From Leeuwenhoekiella marinoflava DSM 3653 (lineage in GTDB: Bacteria > Bacteroidota > Bacteroidia > Flavobacteriales > Flavobacteriaceae), in the NCBI RefSeq assembly GCF_900129005.1, contig NZ_FQUN01000029.1, forward strand, positions 1 to 48,345: a stretch of 48,345 nucleotides of DNA. The letters run 5' to 3'. The notes beneath the pieces were generated by a model. The model was given only the letters and a program-made list of their open reading frames with translations, was not told where the DNA came from and made no database searches. A program made the position numbers and the translations under genes. Shown here in pieces: positions 17,107 through 26,857 of the stretch (its first letter is position 1; every line of letters starts with the position of its first letter).

Positions 17107-20100
17107 ATGTTTAAGAATAGTTTTTTATTTGGCTTTTTATTCTTAATCCTGATGGAGTGTAATCCTGGGCTTTATGCTCAGGATACAACTCCTGTAAAAC
17201 TTCAATTTGAGAATCCAGAAGTATTATTACAATTTGATAAAGATGCAAACAGTAAGATAGCGCTAAGCGATACGCATTATCATTTTGGCAAAAAATCATT
17301 GCAATGGGTTTTTAAAAAGTCGAGCTATTTACAAACCCATAATTTTAAAATTTTATCTGAAGCTGAAAGTCCGTTGGCTTATGGAGATTATTTTCCAAAC
17401 AGCCCTACAGTAGTTTTATCGATTTATAACGAACAAATTCAAGCCGGTAGTTTGCGTATATCTTATGGAGATCAAGCAAATCAAGAAGAAGTTTGGTTTG
17501 ATATACCGCTTAACTTTACTGGTTGGCGCACCGTATGGGTGCCATTTTATGAAATGCAAGGGAATGCTCCACAACCCAATACTCAAATTAATTTTACCTC
17601 TTTTAAAATTCAAGCAATCGATGTAGTTGAAGGACGTGTTTTTCTAGACGATTTGGTGTTCTCTCAATATCAAGATGATCGGTATGCTTATCCAGATTTT
17701 TTAGTTCCTTTTATAAAGAAAAATTTCGCCCCCGAGCGGGATCATTGGATGCCGTCTTTAGCCTATTATGACAATATATTAAAATTGCCCGTTAAGAGTT
17801 TATCACAATCCAGACAAGCTGAACTTGATACTATTGAAGCGCGTTTACAAGCTCGTTTAAAAAGTGCAGATACACTAGATGATAAATTAGCATATGTTAC
17901 TCAGGTTTATCAGGAACTAGCGCTTGTAGAAGGAGAAACTATTAAAGGCAGACCTATAACCTTTAGAAATAGTGAGACTTATTTTGACGAAACCCCTAAG
18001 TATGATGAGGATTATATTGAGGTGCATAGGTTTGGTCAGATTATGTCACAATTGGCGCAAATTTATAGTGTGTCTGATGCTGTAACTCAAGCTAAAATAG
18101 CCGATTATTTTACTACAGCAACACGCTATTTTTTAGATCAGGGATGGCAGGCAGGAGCTTCTGGAGGTACTCGACATCATATAGGTTATAGCCTTGAAGA
18201 TATTGCTGTAGCTTTTTTTATTATGAGAAAACCTCTTGAAGAAGCGCAGTTACTTAATGAAGTAGGAGCAAGTATGCAATGGGTTTTTAATTTGGGTAAA
18301 ATCTTGGCAGATGAAAAGGATTTTGTTGCAAATATTGATTACTTCAATACACAGTCATTTTATCATTTAATGATTATTTATATGCGTACAGACCCTGAAC
18401 AAATAGCCGCATTGCTTGAGCATTATAGTAAGTATATGTCTATCACATTGGCTCAGGATGATGCACATGGAGTTTTTAAGGTAGATGGTACTTCCTGGCA
18501 TCACGGCGGACATTACCCAGCATATGGTATGGGCGCTTTTAAAAACTTACCAAAAGTATTCAGAACGCTTGCCGGCACGTATTTTCAGATAGGAACTGCA
18601 GGTCATAAAAACTTTAAAAAAGCACTTTTAACTACACGTTTATATAGCAATACCTATGATTTTGGATTTGCTAATGCGGGAAGACATCCGCTAGAAGATA
18701 ACTCCATTAAATTTTTACAACCTCAATTTCTGGATATGGTTTTTTCGGGAAATCCAGAGCATACCGCTAAGGTTGATGCAGATTTTGGCAGTGCTTATTT
18801 AAGACTTTGGGGAAATGAAGATGCTAAAAATAAAGAGGTTTTGACAAACCACTATAATTTAAAACCAGAACAGCTACCGGGATATCATACATTACCTTAT
18901 GCTGCTACGGCGATACATCGTCGCAATACTTGGGCTGCAATACTAAAAGGTTACAGTAAGTATGTATGGGCATCAGAAATTTATATTGCTTCTAATCGAT
19001 ATGGAAGATATCCTGCAAATGGAACCATTCAATTACTATCTGAAAAAGGCGAGGAGCAAAGTGGGTACAGTCAGTTAGGCTGGGATTGGAATCGGTATCC
19101 CGGAGCTACGATTATAAATCTTCCGTTAGATAATTTAGAGTCAGATTTATCATTGTTGATGTTTAAATCAAATCAAACTTTTGCAGGAGCAGTACAGCAA
19201 GATGATAATGGGATTTTTGCAATGATTCTTGATGAAAGTACGGGGTCTAATGCTGATGGACAACGCGGAGCATATGGATTTTCAGGAAAATTGAAAGCAC
19301 ATAAATCGGTGTTTTCTTTTGGAGAAAAATTAATCTGTATAGGAAGCGATATCTCAAGTGTAGATGCAAATCACGATGTAGAAACGGTATTGTTTCAAAA
19401 CAACCTTGAGTATGCTACTCAACAGCCTTTTAGCAAATACACAGGTACACTAGATAAATCGCCTATAGATACTCATTGGGAAACCACAAAACAAAGTGAC
19501 TGGTTGATAGATGCTTTTGGAAATGCTTATCACATACTTTCAGATAACTCGGTACATTTAAAACAAGGTCATCAACAATCATATCATAATAAATATTCAA
19601 TCAATACAGGGAAAATGAACCCTAAAGGAAATGGGGTTAAAGAAACAGAAGGAGATTATGCCGTTGCCTGGATTAATCATGGTAAAGCACCACAACAAGC
19701 AAATTATCAATATGTCATTTATCCTTTTATAAGTAAAGAGCGAATAAAAAGTATACAAACAGGAGCCTTTAAAGATGTTAGTTTTAAAATAAAAAGAGCA
19801 GATACTCAGGCACATATTGTTTATGATAAAATCTCACAATCTACCGGATATGCAATTTACGATACGAGTTTATATTTAAAAGAGGAGTTGTTGCAAAAAG
19901 TTAGTTTACCATCACTAATACTAATTAAAGAGGTAGATAAAAAAACGCGACAAATTAATATTGTACAGCCCGATCTTAATTTTTATAATAAAACGGGTGA
20001 TTATACTAATGGATTGAGCCACCCTTTACCTTTAAAATTTAATCTAAAAGGAAAATGGAACATTGTAAATAAAACTAAAGAGGTGTCTATAAAGTACAGT

Positions 20101-20172
20101 AAGATGAATACCATAGTAGGGGTGAATTCAACACACGGTAAAACATACGATTACATTTTTGTGAAGAACTAG
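17107..20172 (+). CDS. PL8 chondroitinase ABC-like polysaccharide lyase
   Basis: The 1021-residue protein aligns by eye along most of its length with Proteus vulgaris chondroitinase ABC I, which is the same size. The order is signal peptide, N-terminal jelly-roll domain (residues ~30-200), alpha/alpha toroid catalytic domain, then the large beta-sandwich. Catalytic positions are conserved: His466 and Tyr473 in SWHHGGHYPAY, Arg526 in AGRHPLE and Glu624 in WASEIY, matching His501, Tyr508, Arg560 and Glu653. It cleaves chondroitin/dermatan-type chains by beta-elimination to unsaturated disaccharides, the GH88 substrate. This gene is the strongest evidence for the substrate of the locus. Confidence 0.94.
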   Translation: MFKNSFLFGFLFLILMECNPGLYAQDTTPVKLQFENPEVLLQFDKDANSKIALSDTHYHFGKKSLQWVFKKSSYLQTHNFKILSEAESPLAYGDYFPNSPTVVLSIYNEQIQAGSLRISYGDQANQEEVWFDIPLNFTGWRTVWVPFYEMQGNAPQPNTQINFTSFKIQAIDVVEGRVFLDDLVFSQYQDDRYAYPDFLVPFIKKNFAPERDHWMPSLAYYDNILKLPVKSLSQSRQAELDTIEARLQARLKSADTLDDKLAYVTQVYQELALVEGETIKGRPITFRNSETYFDETPKYDEDYIEVHRFGQIMSQLAQIYSVSDAVTQAKIADYFTTATRYFLDQGWQAGASGGTRHHIGYSLEDIAVAFFIMRKPLEEAQLLNEVGASMQWVFNLGKILADEKDFVANIDYFNTQSFYHLMIIYMRTDPEQIAALLEHYSKYMSITLAQDDAHGVFKVDGTSWHHGGHYPAYGMGAFKNLPKVFRTLAGTYFQIGTAGHKNFKKALLTTRLYSNTYDFGFANAGRHPLEDNSIKFLQPQFLDMVFSGNPEHTAKVDADFGSAYLRLWGNEDAKNKEVLTNHYNLKPEQLPGYHTLPYAATAIHRRNTWAAILKGYSKYVWASEIYIASNRYGRYPANGTIQLLSEKGEEQSGYSQLGWDWNRYPGATIINLPLDNLESDLSLLMFKSNQTFAGAVQQDDNGIFAMILDESTGSNADGQRGAYGFSGKLKAHKSVFSFGEKLICIGSDISSVDANHDVETVLFQNNLEYATQQPFSKYTGTLDKSPIDTHWETTKQSDWLIDAFGNAYHILSDNSVHLKQGHQQSYHNKYSINTGKMNPKGNGVKETEGDYAVAWINHGKAPQQANYQYVIYPFISKERIKSIQTGAFKDVSFKIKRADTQAHIVYDKISQSTGYAIYDTSLYLKEELLQKVSLPSLILIKEVDKKTRQINIVQPDLNFYNKTGDYTNGLSHPLPLKFNLKGKWNIVNKTKEVSIKYSKMNTIVGVNSTHGKTYDYIFVKN

Positions 20173-20268
20173 TTACATTAGTATATTGCCAAAAAAGTGA
20201 TATTTAAAAATTAACTAGTGCGATAACGAATACGTTAAATATAAATTAAATAAAAATTGCAAAAAAAT

Positions 20269-20284
20269 ATGTGCTCGAACACAT
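20269..20284 (+). promoter_or_regulatory. Probable LacI operator in front of susC
   Basis: ATGTGCTCGAACACAT is the exact reverse complement of the palindrome at 4710-4725 in the lacI leader. It lies in the 271-bp gap between the lyase and susC, about 160 bp before the susC start, and is the only such site seen there. It probably lets the LacI protein control the transport operon. Confidence 0.75.
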
Positions 20285-20443
20285 AATTAAAAAATTATTA
20301 GTAGATTAGTAAAATATTAACAAAGTAGCTGTTGATATTTTGGGCAAGGAATCAAAATCTACTCTTTATAAACCTTGAGAATACGAAAACAAATACATCA
20401 AATAATCTAAAGAAACACGAATACAAATCTAAAATCAATAATT

Positions 20444-23400
20444 ATGAATCAACCTGCAATACGGAATTGTCTCAAAGCAAATTTCTTCAAATTCAAATTT
20501 CCTGTTCACTATGTATTAATGGGTCTACTATTGCTTGTTTGCCAAAGTCAAGTATTTGCAGATTCTAAAAAAGATAATTCTCAAAACGAGGTACAATCTT
20601 TTTTAATTTCTGGAATTGTGCTCGATAACACTGGGATGCCATTACCTGGAGCAACGGTTATGGAAGTAGGAACTACTTCTGGTACACAAACTGATTTTGA
20701 CGGAAAATTTAGTTTAAATCTATCAGCTGAAGATGCAGTAATTAAAGTTACCTACGTTGGTTTTTTAGCACAGGAAATACCTGTAAATGGTCAAAAAACT
20801 ATTTCGGTAAAACTTGAAGAAAATGTATCAAGTCTTGAGGAAGTTGTAGTGGTAGGGTATGGTACTCAATCTAAAAAAGATATTACAGGTTCTATAAGTG
20901 TTGTAAAAGGAGATGATATTACTTCTAGAAATGTAACAAATGTATCTAATGCATTACAAGGAGCTATAGCCGGGGTAAGTGTTACTCGAAGCAGCAGTGC
21001 ACCAGGTGCAGGTAATACAATTAATATACGAGGTATAACCACTTTACAAGGAGACAGTTCGCCTTTAATTTTAGTTGATGATGTGCCGGTAGACAATATT
21101 AATGATGTAAATCCAGATCAGATAGAAAGTATCTCTGTATTAAAAGATGGTGCTTCATCTGCAATGTATGGGTCGCGTGCTGCTGCTGGTGTAATTATTA
21201 TCACTACAAAGCGTGGTAAAGAAGGTATTTATAAGGTTTCTTATAATGGAGAATTTATAATGAATACACCTACCGAAAACCGTAAAAATGTAGGGGTTAC
21301 CCGTTATTTTGAAATGGATAACGAAAAAGCTTGGAATGATAACGGAAACACCGGAGTAGAAGATCCAACCTGGGCTGCAGATTTTATTGCAAATTATGAT
21401 GCAAATCATCTTGCAAATCCAGATCAATATCCAGATACAAACTGGAAAGATCTTATCTTAAATGATGCTTCTTATGGTTACCGACACAATATTGCAGTAA
21501 GTGGTGGTTCAGAAAAAATTAAGTCTAGTCTTACTATGGGGTATGAGTATCAAGATGCTTTGTATGATCACAGCAACTGGAGACGCTATACCGCACGTTT
21601 AAATAATGATATTAAGATTTCAGAAAAAATAGGTGCAAATGTAGATTTTGCTGTAAAGCTTACTACAAATAATAATCCTGTTATAGATCCTACCGATCTG
21701 GCTTTAAATTCTGGTCCAAATTATCCGGCTGTATGGGAATATGGAAGACTTGCCGGTGGTAAATCTGGCGAAAATGCATATGCCGTTTTACAAAGTGGAG
21801 GTTTTCAAACGAGTAAATCGTATTTGTTTTATGGTAAAGTTGGAGCATATTATAAGCCTACAGATTATTTAAAATTATCGGTGAATGTTGCGCCAAACTT
21901 CAACTTTAATAAATACAAATTCTTCAATAAAGCGATTCCTTATTATGATTTTGATGATCCTAATCAAACTGGAGTACCTGCTTATATTTCCGGACACAAT
22001 GCAAGTCAAAATTACTTACTGGAAAACAGAACAAACGACAACACTTTAACAACGCAAGCGCTTATTAATTATGATAAAGATTTTGGTAAGCATTCATTAA
22101 GTGGAGTTTTGGGTTACGAGGAATTTGATGCAGATTATGAAACTTTAAGTGTGCGAGGTAATCAATTTGTAAGTGCAGATTATCCTTATTTAAGCCAGGC
22201 GCCTATAGACGGAGTTTTTGATAACGGTTCTACAATTTCAGAGAATGCCTATATCTCATACTTCGGAAGAATGGCTTACAATTATAATGATACATATTAT
22301 TTACAAGCAAATGTAAGACGTGATGGCTCATCAAGATTTGGTAAAGATTACCGTTGGGGTTCTTTCCCCTCTGTTTCTGCAGGATGGGTACTATCAAACG
22401 AAAAATTTATGAGTCCGTTAAGTGAGACTATTTCTTTTCTTAAACTACGTGGTTCTTATGGTTCACTAGGTAATGATCGTCTAGGTAATTACTTATACTT
22501 ATCTGTGTTGCAGTTTAGTAACGCATTAATTGCAAACGGAAGCAATGCAGAAGCTGTACGTTCTGCAGCACAGCGTTTTCTTGCAGTTGAAGATGTGACT
22601 TGGGAAACGACTATTTCAAAAAACATTGGTCTAGACCTGTCGATGTTTAATAATTCACTTTCTATTACAGCAGATTATTTTATAAAGGATACAGATGATA
22701 TGTTACTTAATTTAAGTATTCCTTCATTAATAGGTTATGAAGATCCTACTGTTAATGTGGGTAGTATGAATACAAAAGGTTGGGAACTTGCACTTTCTTA
22801 TAAAAATGCAATAGGAGATTTACAATATTCAGTTTCTGCTAATGTATTTGATTCTAAATCTATTGTAGGAGACATTAACGGAAAACGTTTAATATCTGGT
22901 AATGTAATTTCAGAAGAAGGACAAGAGTTTAGAACGTGGTACGGTTATGTATCTGATGGTATTTATCAAACCCAAGAAGAAGTAGATAACTCTGCTGTTA
23001 CCAGTGAGTCAGTACGACCAGGTGATGTACGCTATAAAGATATAAGTGGTCCAGACGGTGTGCCAGATGGAGTTATTAATGAGCTTGACAAACAGTATCT
23101 GGGAGGTTCTTTGCCACGCTATCAATACGGAGGTACTTTAAATCTTAAATACAAAAATTTTGATTTTGGTTTAACAGTACAAGGTGTAGGAAAACAAAGT
23201 TTTTATTTGGCTCAAAATTACATACGTCCATTTTTATATAACTGGCAGGCTGTAAATACAATCTATGACGGTAATTATTATAGCGAGTATAATACCGCAG
23301 CGCAAAATGCAAATGCTACATACCCTAGATTATCAGAAAGTTCTTCTAGTAACAACTATCGTTTTTCTGATTTCTGGCTTAAAAATGGCGCCTATACACG

Positions 23401-23596
23401 TATAAAGAATATCACACTGGGTTATACTTTACCAGGCAGTGCAATACCTAATGCACCATTTACAAGCTTACGCATATTTGCTTCAGGAAATGACTTTTTT
23501 ACGTTTGACAGCCTTCCAGACGGTATAGACCCAGAACAACAAAGCGGGTACTTAATTACCAAATCATTCATTTTAGGCTTAAAAGCTAACTTCTAA
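20444..23596 (+). CDS. susC: SusC/RagA-type TonB-dependent outer-membrane transporter
   Basis: The 1050-residue protein begins with a long signal sequence ending near VFADS. A CarboxypepD-regulatory-like domain follows (residues ~52-130, GIVLDNTGMPLPGATV). Next come the SusC signature and plug domain (VVVGYGTQSKKDITGS, LQGAIAGVSVTRSS, SAMYGSRAAAGVIIITTKRG) and a beta-barrel ending LGLKANF. It would import lyase-generated oligosaccharides across the outer membrane with the SusD partner that follows after 11 bp. A LacI operator lies in the leader. No N-terminal sigma/anti-sigma signalling extension is visible, which fits control by a one-component regulator. Confidence 0.95.
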   Translation: MNQPAIRNCLKANFFKFKFPVHYVLMGLLLLVCQSQVFADSKKDNSQNEVQSFLISGIVLDNTGMPLPGATVMEVGTTSGTQTDFDGKFSLNLSAEDAVIKVTYVGFLAQEIPVNGQKTISVKLEENVSSLEEVVVVGYGTQSKKDITGSISVVKGDDITSRNVTNVSNALQGAIAGVSVTRSSSAPGAGNTINIRGITTLQGDSSPLILVDDVPVDNINDVNPDQIESISVLKDGASSAMYGSRAAAGVIIITTKRGKEGIYKVSYNGEFIMNTPTENRKNVGVTRYFEMDNEKAWNDNGNTGVEDPTWAADFIANYDANHLANPDQYPDTNWKDLILNDASYGYRHNIAVSGGSEKIKSSLTMGYEYQDALYDHSNWRRYTARLNNDIKISEKIGANVDFAVKLTTNNNPVIDPTDLALNSGPNYPAVWEYGRLAGGKSGENAYAVLQSGGFQTSKSYLFYGKVGAYYKPTDYLKLSVNVAPNFNFNKYKFFNKAIPYYDFDDPNQTGVPAYISGHNASQNYLLENRTNDNTLTTQALINYDKDFGKHSLSGVLGYEEFDADYETLSVRGNQFVSADYPYLSQAPIDGVFDNGSTISENAYISYFGRMAYNYNDTYYLQANVRRDGSSRFGKDYRWGSFPSVSAGWVLSNEKFMSPLSETISFLKLRGSYGSLGNDRLGNYLYLSVLQFSNALIANGSNAEAVRSAAQRFLAVEDVTWETTISKNIGLDLSMFNNSLSITADYFIKDTDDMLLNLSIPSLIGYEDPTVNVGSMNTKGWELALSYKNAIGDLQYSVSANVFDSKSIVGDINGKRLISGNVISEEGQEFRTWYGYVSDGIYQTQEEVDNSAVTSESVRPGDVRYKDISGPDGVPDGVINELDKQYLGGSLPRYQYGGTLNLKYKNFDFGLTVQGVGKQSFYLAQNYIRPFLYNWQAVNTIYDGNYYSEYNTAAQNANATYPRLSESSSSNNYRFSDFWLKNGAYTRIKNITLGYTLPGSAIPNAPFTSLRIFASGNDFFTFDSLPDGIDPEQQSGYLITKSFILGLKANF

Positions 23597-23607
23597 AAAT
23601 TACAGAG

Positions 23608-25368
23608 ATGAGAAAATATATATTCAATACCTATTATACATTTTTAATATTAGGAGGTTTGCTTCTTAACTCCTGTACCGAGTTAGATCTTGTACAGCAG
23701 GATGCAGCAAGTTCGGCTACCTGGTATCAAAGCAAAGATCAATTTAGACAATCACTTAATGAGGGGTACCGAGAGGTTTTCTGGCCACTAGATGAGGTTT
23801 ATGAAGGGATGGATGATGACTGGCAACGCCGTGATGTACTCAATGCTGTAAAAGCAGGAAATATATCTTCAGAGTATGCAAAGTCTAATACAGACTGGTC
23901 TAACCTATACAAAGGGATTGCTCGTGTACTTAAAGTTGTAAATCAACTGGAAAATCAAACCGTTCTTAATGAGGTTGAGGCTAGTCAATTTATGGGAGAA
24001 GCAAACTTTTTAAGGGCTTCTTTTTATAGCTATTTGATCACCCATTTTGGCGATGTGCCTTTTTATGAAGAAGAGCTTACAGTAGATGAGTCTTTTGTAG
24101 TAGAACGTACATCAAAAGAGACTATAAAGCAAAAGCTTTATGAATATTATGATAATGCAGCTGCAAATTTGCCGGTCTCTTATAATGGATTAAAATATGC
24201 TACTAAAGGTGCAGCTTATGCAATGAAAGCTCGTCTAGCATTGTATATGGGTGATTATGAAATTGCAGCTGCAGCTGCACAAAATTGTATGGATCTTAAT
24301 GAATATGAATTGTATCCCAATTATGCAGAGCTTTTTGCTCCTACTACAAAAAATTCGGTAGAAACCATATTCCATATTCCTCGTAATACCGATTTAAATA
24401 TCATTAGAAATGACAATGTACGTGACTTTTTACCACGTAATCACGGGGGATATGCTGGTCGTAATCCTACTTGGGAACTTCTTGCTTCGTATGAATGTAC
24501 AGATGGGTTGCCTATAGATGAGTCTCCGTTATTCGATCCGCAAAATCCTTTTAAAAACCGTGATCCAAGATTATTAGCTACGATAGCTCCTTTTGGCTCA
24601 CTAGAAGATGGAGATGGTCTTGCGCCAGACTCAGGGTCAAACTTTATGGATATCGAGTACAACCCTCATCCTGAAGCAAAACTAGTGCGCGATTATGAGA
24701 ATAATGTAGATGTGCGTAATCAAGATACTCGTTCAGTAGGTGCATTTGCGGCCTTTAACGGTCTTGTGTTTAAAAAAGGAGTTACCAAAGACTGGAAAGA
24801 TTACAGAACAGATCCAGACCTAATTATTGTACGCTATGCAGATGTATTGCTTATGTATGCAGAAGCAAAAATTGAACTTAACCAGATAAATCAATCGGTG
24901 CTAAATGCTTTAAATGCTGTAAGAGACAGAGCCTATGCAAACTCATCATTTGTAAATCCAGAAATTACAACGACAAATCAAGAAGAGTTGCGTTATAAAG
25001 TGCGTAATGAACGTAGAGCAGAACTAGCTTTTGAGGGACGTCGCTATATGGATTTAATACGATGGAAACTAGCAGAAAAAGCTCTTACAGGCTTTACTTA
25101 TGGCTTGCTAAATGTTACTGCAGATGCAAATACAGATGTTGCTCCTAGCGGTCCGTTAATGAGTGACCTGGTAGATAAAGATTTATGGTTCTGGGGTGAA
25201 ACACCAGAAATAGATGAAGATGGCTTACCGGATTTCACAGGACTTCTTAACGCAGGATATTGCCGTACACTCAATGTAATTACATTCCCTGAGCGTCAAT
25301 ATTTATTTCCAATTCCCGAAGAAGATCGTTTGTTAAATCCAAATCTAACTCAAAATTCAGGATACTAA
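23608..25368 (+). CDS. susD: SusD/RagB-type surface glycan-binding lipoprotein
   Basis: The lipoprotein signal LLLNSC places the acylated cysteine at residue 23. The body has typical SusD/RagB tetratricopeptide-like helices and motifs: FLRASFYSYLITHFGDVPF near residue 130, YADVLLMYAEAKIEL near 410, RNERRAELAFEGRRYMDLIRW near 470, and the closing QYLFPIPEEDRLLNPNLTQN. It caps the SusC barrel and captures oligosaccharides at the cell surface. The 586-residue length is normal. Confidence 0.95.
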   Translation: MRKYIFNTYYTFLILGGLLLNSCTELDLVQQDAASSATWYQSKDQFRQSLNEGYREVFWPLDEVYEGMDDDWQRRDVLNAVKAGNISSEYAKSNTDWSNLYKGIARVLKVVNQLENQTVLNEVEASQFMGEANFLRASFYSYLITHFGDVPFYEEELTVDESFVVERTSKETIKQKLYEYYDNAAANLPVSYNGLKYATKGAAYAMKARLALYMGDYEIAAAAAQNCMDLNEYELYPNYAELFAPTTKNSVETIFHIPRNTDLNIIRNDNVRDFLPRNHGGYAGRNPTWELLASYECTDGLPIDESPLFDPQNPFKNRDPRLLATIAPFGSLEDGDGLAPDSGSNFMDIEYNPHPEAKLVRDYENNVDVRNQDTRSVGAFAAFNGLVFKKGVTKDWKDYRTDPDLIIVRYADVLLMYAEAKIELNQINQSVLNALNAVRDRAYANSSFVNPEITTTNQEELRYKVRNERRAELAFEGRRYMDLIRWKLAEKALTGFTYGLLNVTADANTDVAPSGPLMSDLVDKDLWFWGETPEIDEDGLPDFTGLLNAGYCRTLNVITFPERQYLFPIPEEDRLLNPNLTQNSGY

Positions 25369-25418
25369 TCATTGTCAGTTAAGCTGATAGTACAATCTCT
25401 TAATTAAAAAAATCATCT

Positions 25419-26846
25419 ATGATAACTTTTTGTATTGCAATAGTAATCTTGGTGATAAGTTATTTTACCTATGGCAAACTTGTAGAACGCATTTTTGATA
25501 TAGATACAAATGCAGCTACTCCTGCTGTAACATTAAGAGATGATGTTGACTATATGCCCTTACCCAGATGGCGTATATTTATAATACAATTTCTAAATAT
25601 TGCTGGTTTAGGCCCCATTTTTGGGGCCATAGCTGGCGCTATGTACGGTCCGTCTGCCTTTTTATGGATTGTACTGGGTAGTGTTTTTGCAGGTGGCGTG
25701 CACGATTATTTTTCGGGAATGCTGTCTTTGCGTAATAAGGGTTTAAGCATTAGCGAAGTCGTTGGAGTTTATCTGGGAGCTAAAAGTAAATACCTGGTAA
25801 GAATATTTTCATTCATTCTTCTAATTTTTGTGGGTACTGTATTTGTAGTTGGTCCTGCAAAAATTATAGATGGGATGACTGCCCATGCACTGGGAATACA
25901 AATGTGGATAGGCATCATTTTAGCCTATTATATAATTTCTACCATTCTTCCCATAAATAAAATTATCAGTAAGATTTACCCACTCTTTGGAGTTGCTATG
26001 GTTCTTATGGCGTTAGGACTCTTTGGCGCACTACTTATTAATGATTATTCTATTCCTGAGCTGACCTTATCTGGATTTAAAAATGGGACGTTGCATCCCG
26101 AAGATACGCCTATATTTCCCATGCTTTTTATAACTATTAGTTGTGGGGCTATTTCAGGTTTTCATGCTACGCAATCTCCATTAATGGCGCGGTGTATGAC
26201 TAATGAAAAACAAGGAAGAAGCGTTTTTTACGGTACGATGATTACCGAAGGTATTGTTGCTTTAATATGGGCAGCTGCAGCAATGGTCGTATTTAGAGGA
26301 GTACCGGGATTAAACGAGGCGATGTATGCAAATGATAACAATGCAGCCTGGGCGGCAAATGAGATTACCCGGAATTTACTGGGTAAATATGGTGGATTTT
26401 TAGCACTTATCGGTATCGTTATAGCTCCTATAACATCTGGTGATACAGCTTTTAGATCTGCACGGTTAATTCTTGCCGACACATTTAAGTTTGATCAAAA
26501 AAAGGTAAAAAACCGACTGTTATTGAGCCTTGGGATTTTCGCAATTGCGATACTCTTAACGCAAGTAAACTTTGATGTGATATGGCGCTATTTTGCCTGG
26601 AGTAATCAGACGCTGGCAACGATGGTGCTCTGGATGATTACCATCTACCTGGCACAATGCAAAAAAAACTATTTGTTTGTATTTATCCCCTCAGTTTTTA
26701 TGACACTTGTATGCAGTAGCTATATTCTACTAGCTCCCGAAGGGTTACAGCTAGACAATACACTTTCTTACATTTTGGGAACCTCTTTCACCCTAATAAT
26801 AGCAATCCTGGCGTTGCGAAAAATAAATACCTATAAACATCTTTAA
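25419..26846 (+). CDS. cstA: CstA-family carbon-starvation transporter
   Basis: This 475-residue polytopic membrane protein has CstA signatures, including NIAGLGPIFGAIAGAMYGP, GVHDYFSGM and GIVIAPITSGDTAFRSARL. It follows SusD by 50 bp on the same strand and precedes GH20 by 11 bp, so it is embedded in the PUL operon. CstA proteins transport pyruvate or peptides in enterobacteria. Its cargo here is unknown; a by-product of uronate breakdown such as pyruvate is a guess. It is an uncommon companion for SusC/SusD. Confidence 0.9.
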   Translation: MITFCIAIVILVISYFTYGKLVERIFDIDTNAATPAVTLRDDVDYMPLPRWRIFIIQFLNIAGLGPIFGAIAGAMYGPSAFLWIVLGSVFAGGVHDYFSGMLSLRNKGLSISEVVGVYLGAKSKYLVRIFSFILLIFVGTVFVVGPAKIIDGMTAHALGIQMWIGIILAYYIISTILPINKIISKIYPLFGVAMVLMALGLFGALLINDYSIPELTLSGFKNGTLHPEDTPIFPMLFITISCGAISGFHATQSPLMARCMTNEKQGRSVFYGTMITEGIVALIWAAAAMVVFRGVPGLNEAMYANDNNAAWAANEITRNLLGKYGGFLALIGIVIAPITSGDTAFRSARLILADTFKFDQKKVKNRLLLSLGIFAIAILLTQVNFDVIWRYFAWSNQTLATMVLWMITIYLAQCKKNYLFVFIPSVFMTLVCSSYILLAPEGLQLDNTLSYILGTSFTLIIAILALRKINTYKHL

Positions 26847-26857
26847 TAGATAATGCT

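Noticed and set aside
20444-20568. Small frame overlapping the start of susC
   Set aside because: It lies in another frame over the susC signal region and has no supporting features.
25369-25418. Attenuator hairpin between susD and cstA
   Set aside because: Only short interrupted pairing (CAG with CTG, ATTGT with ACAAT) and no T run.
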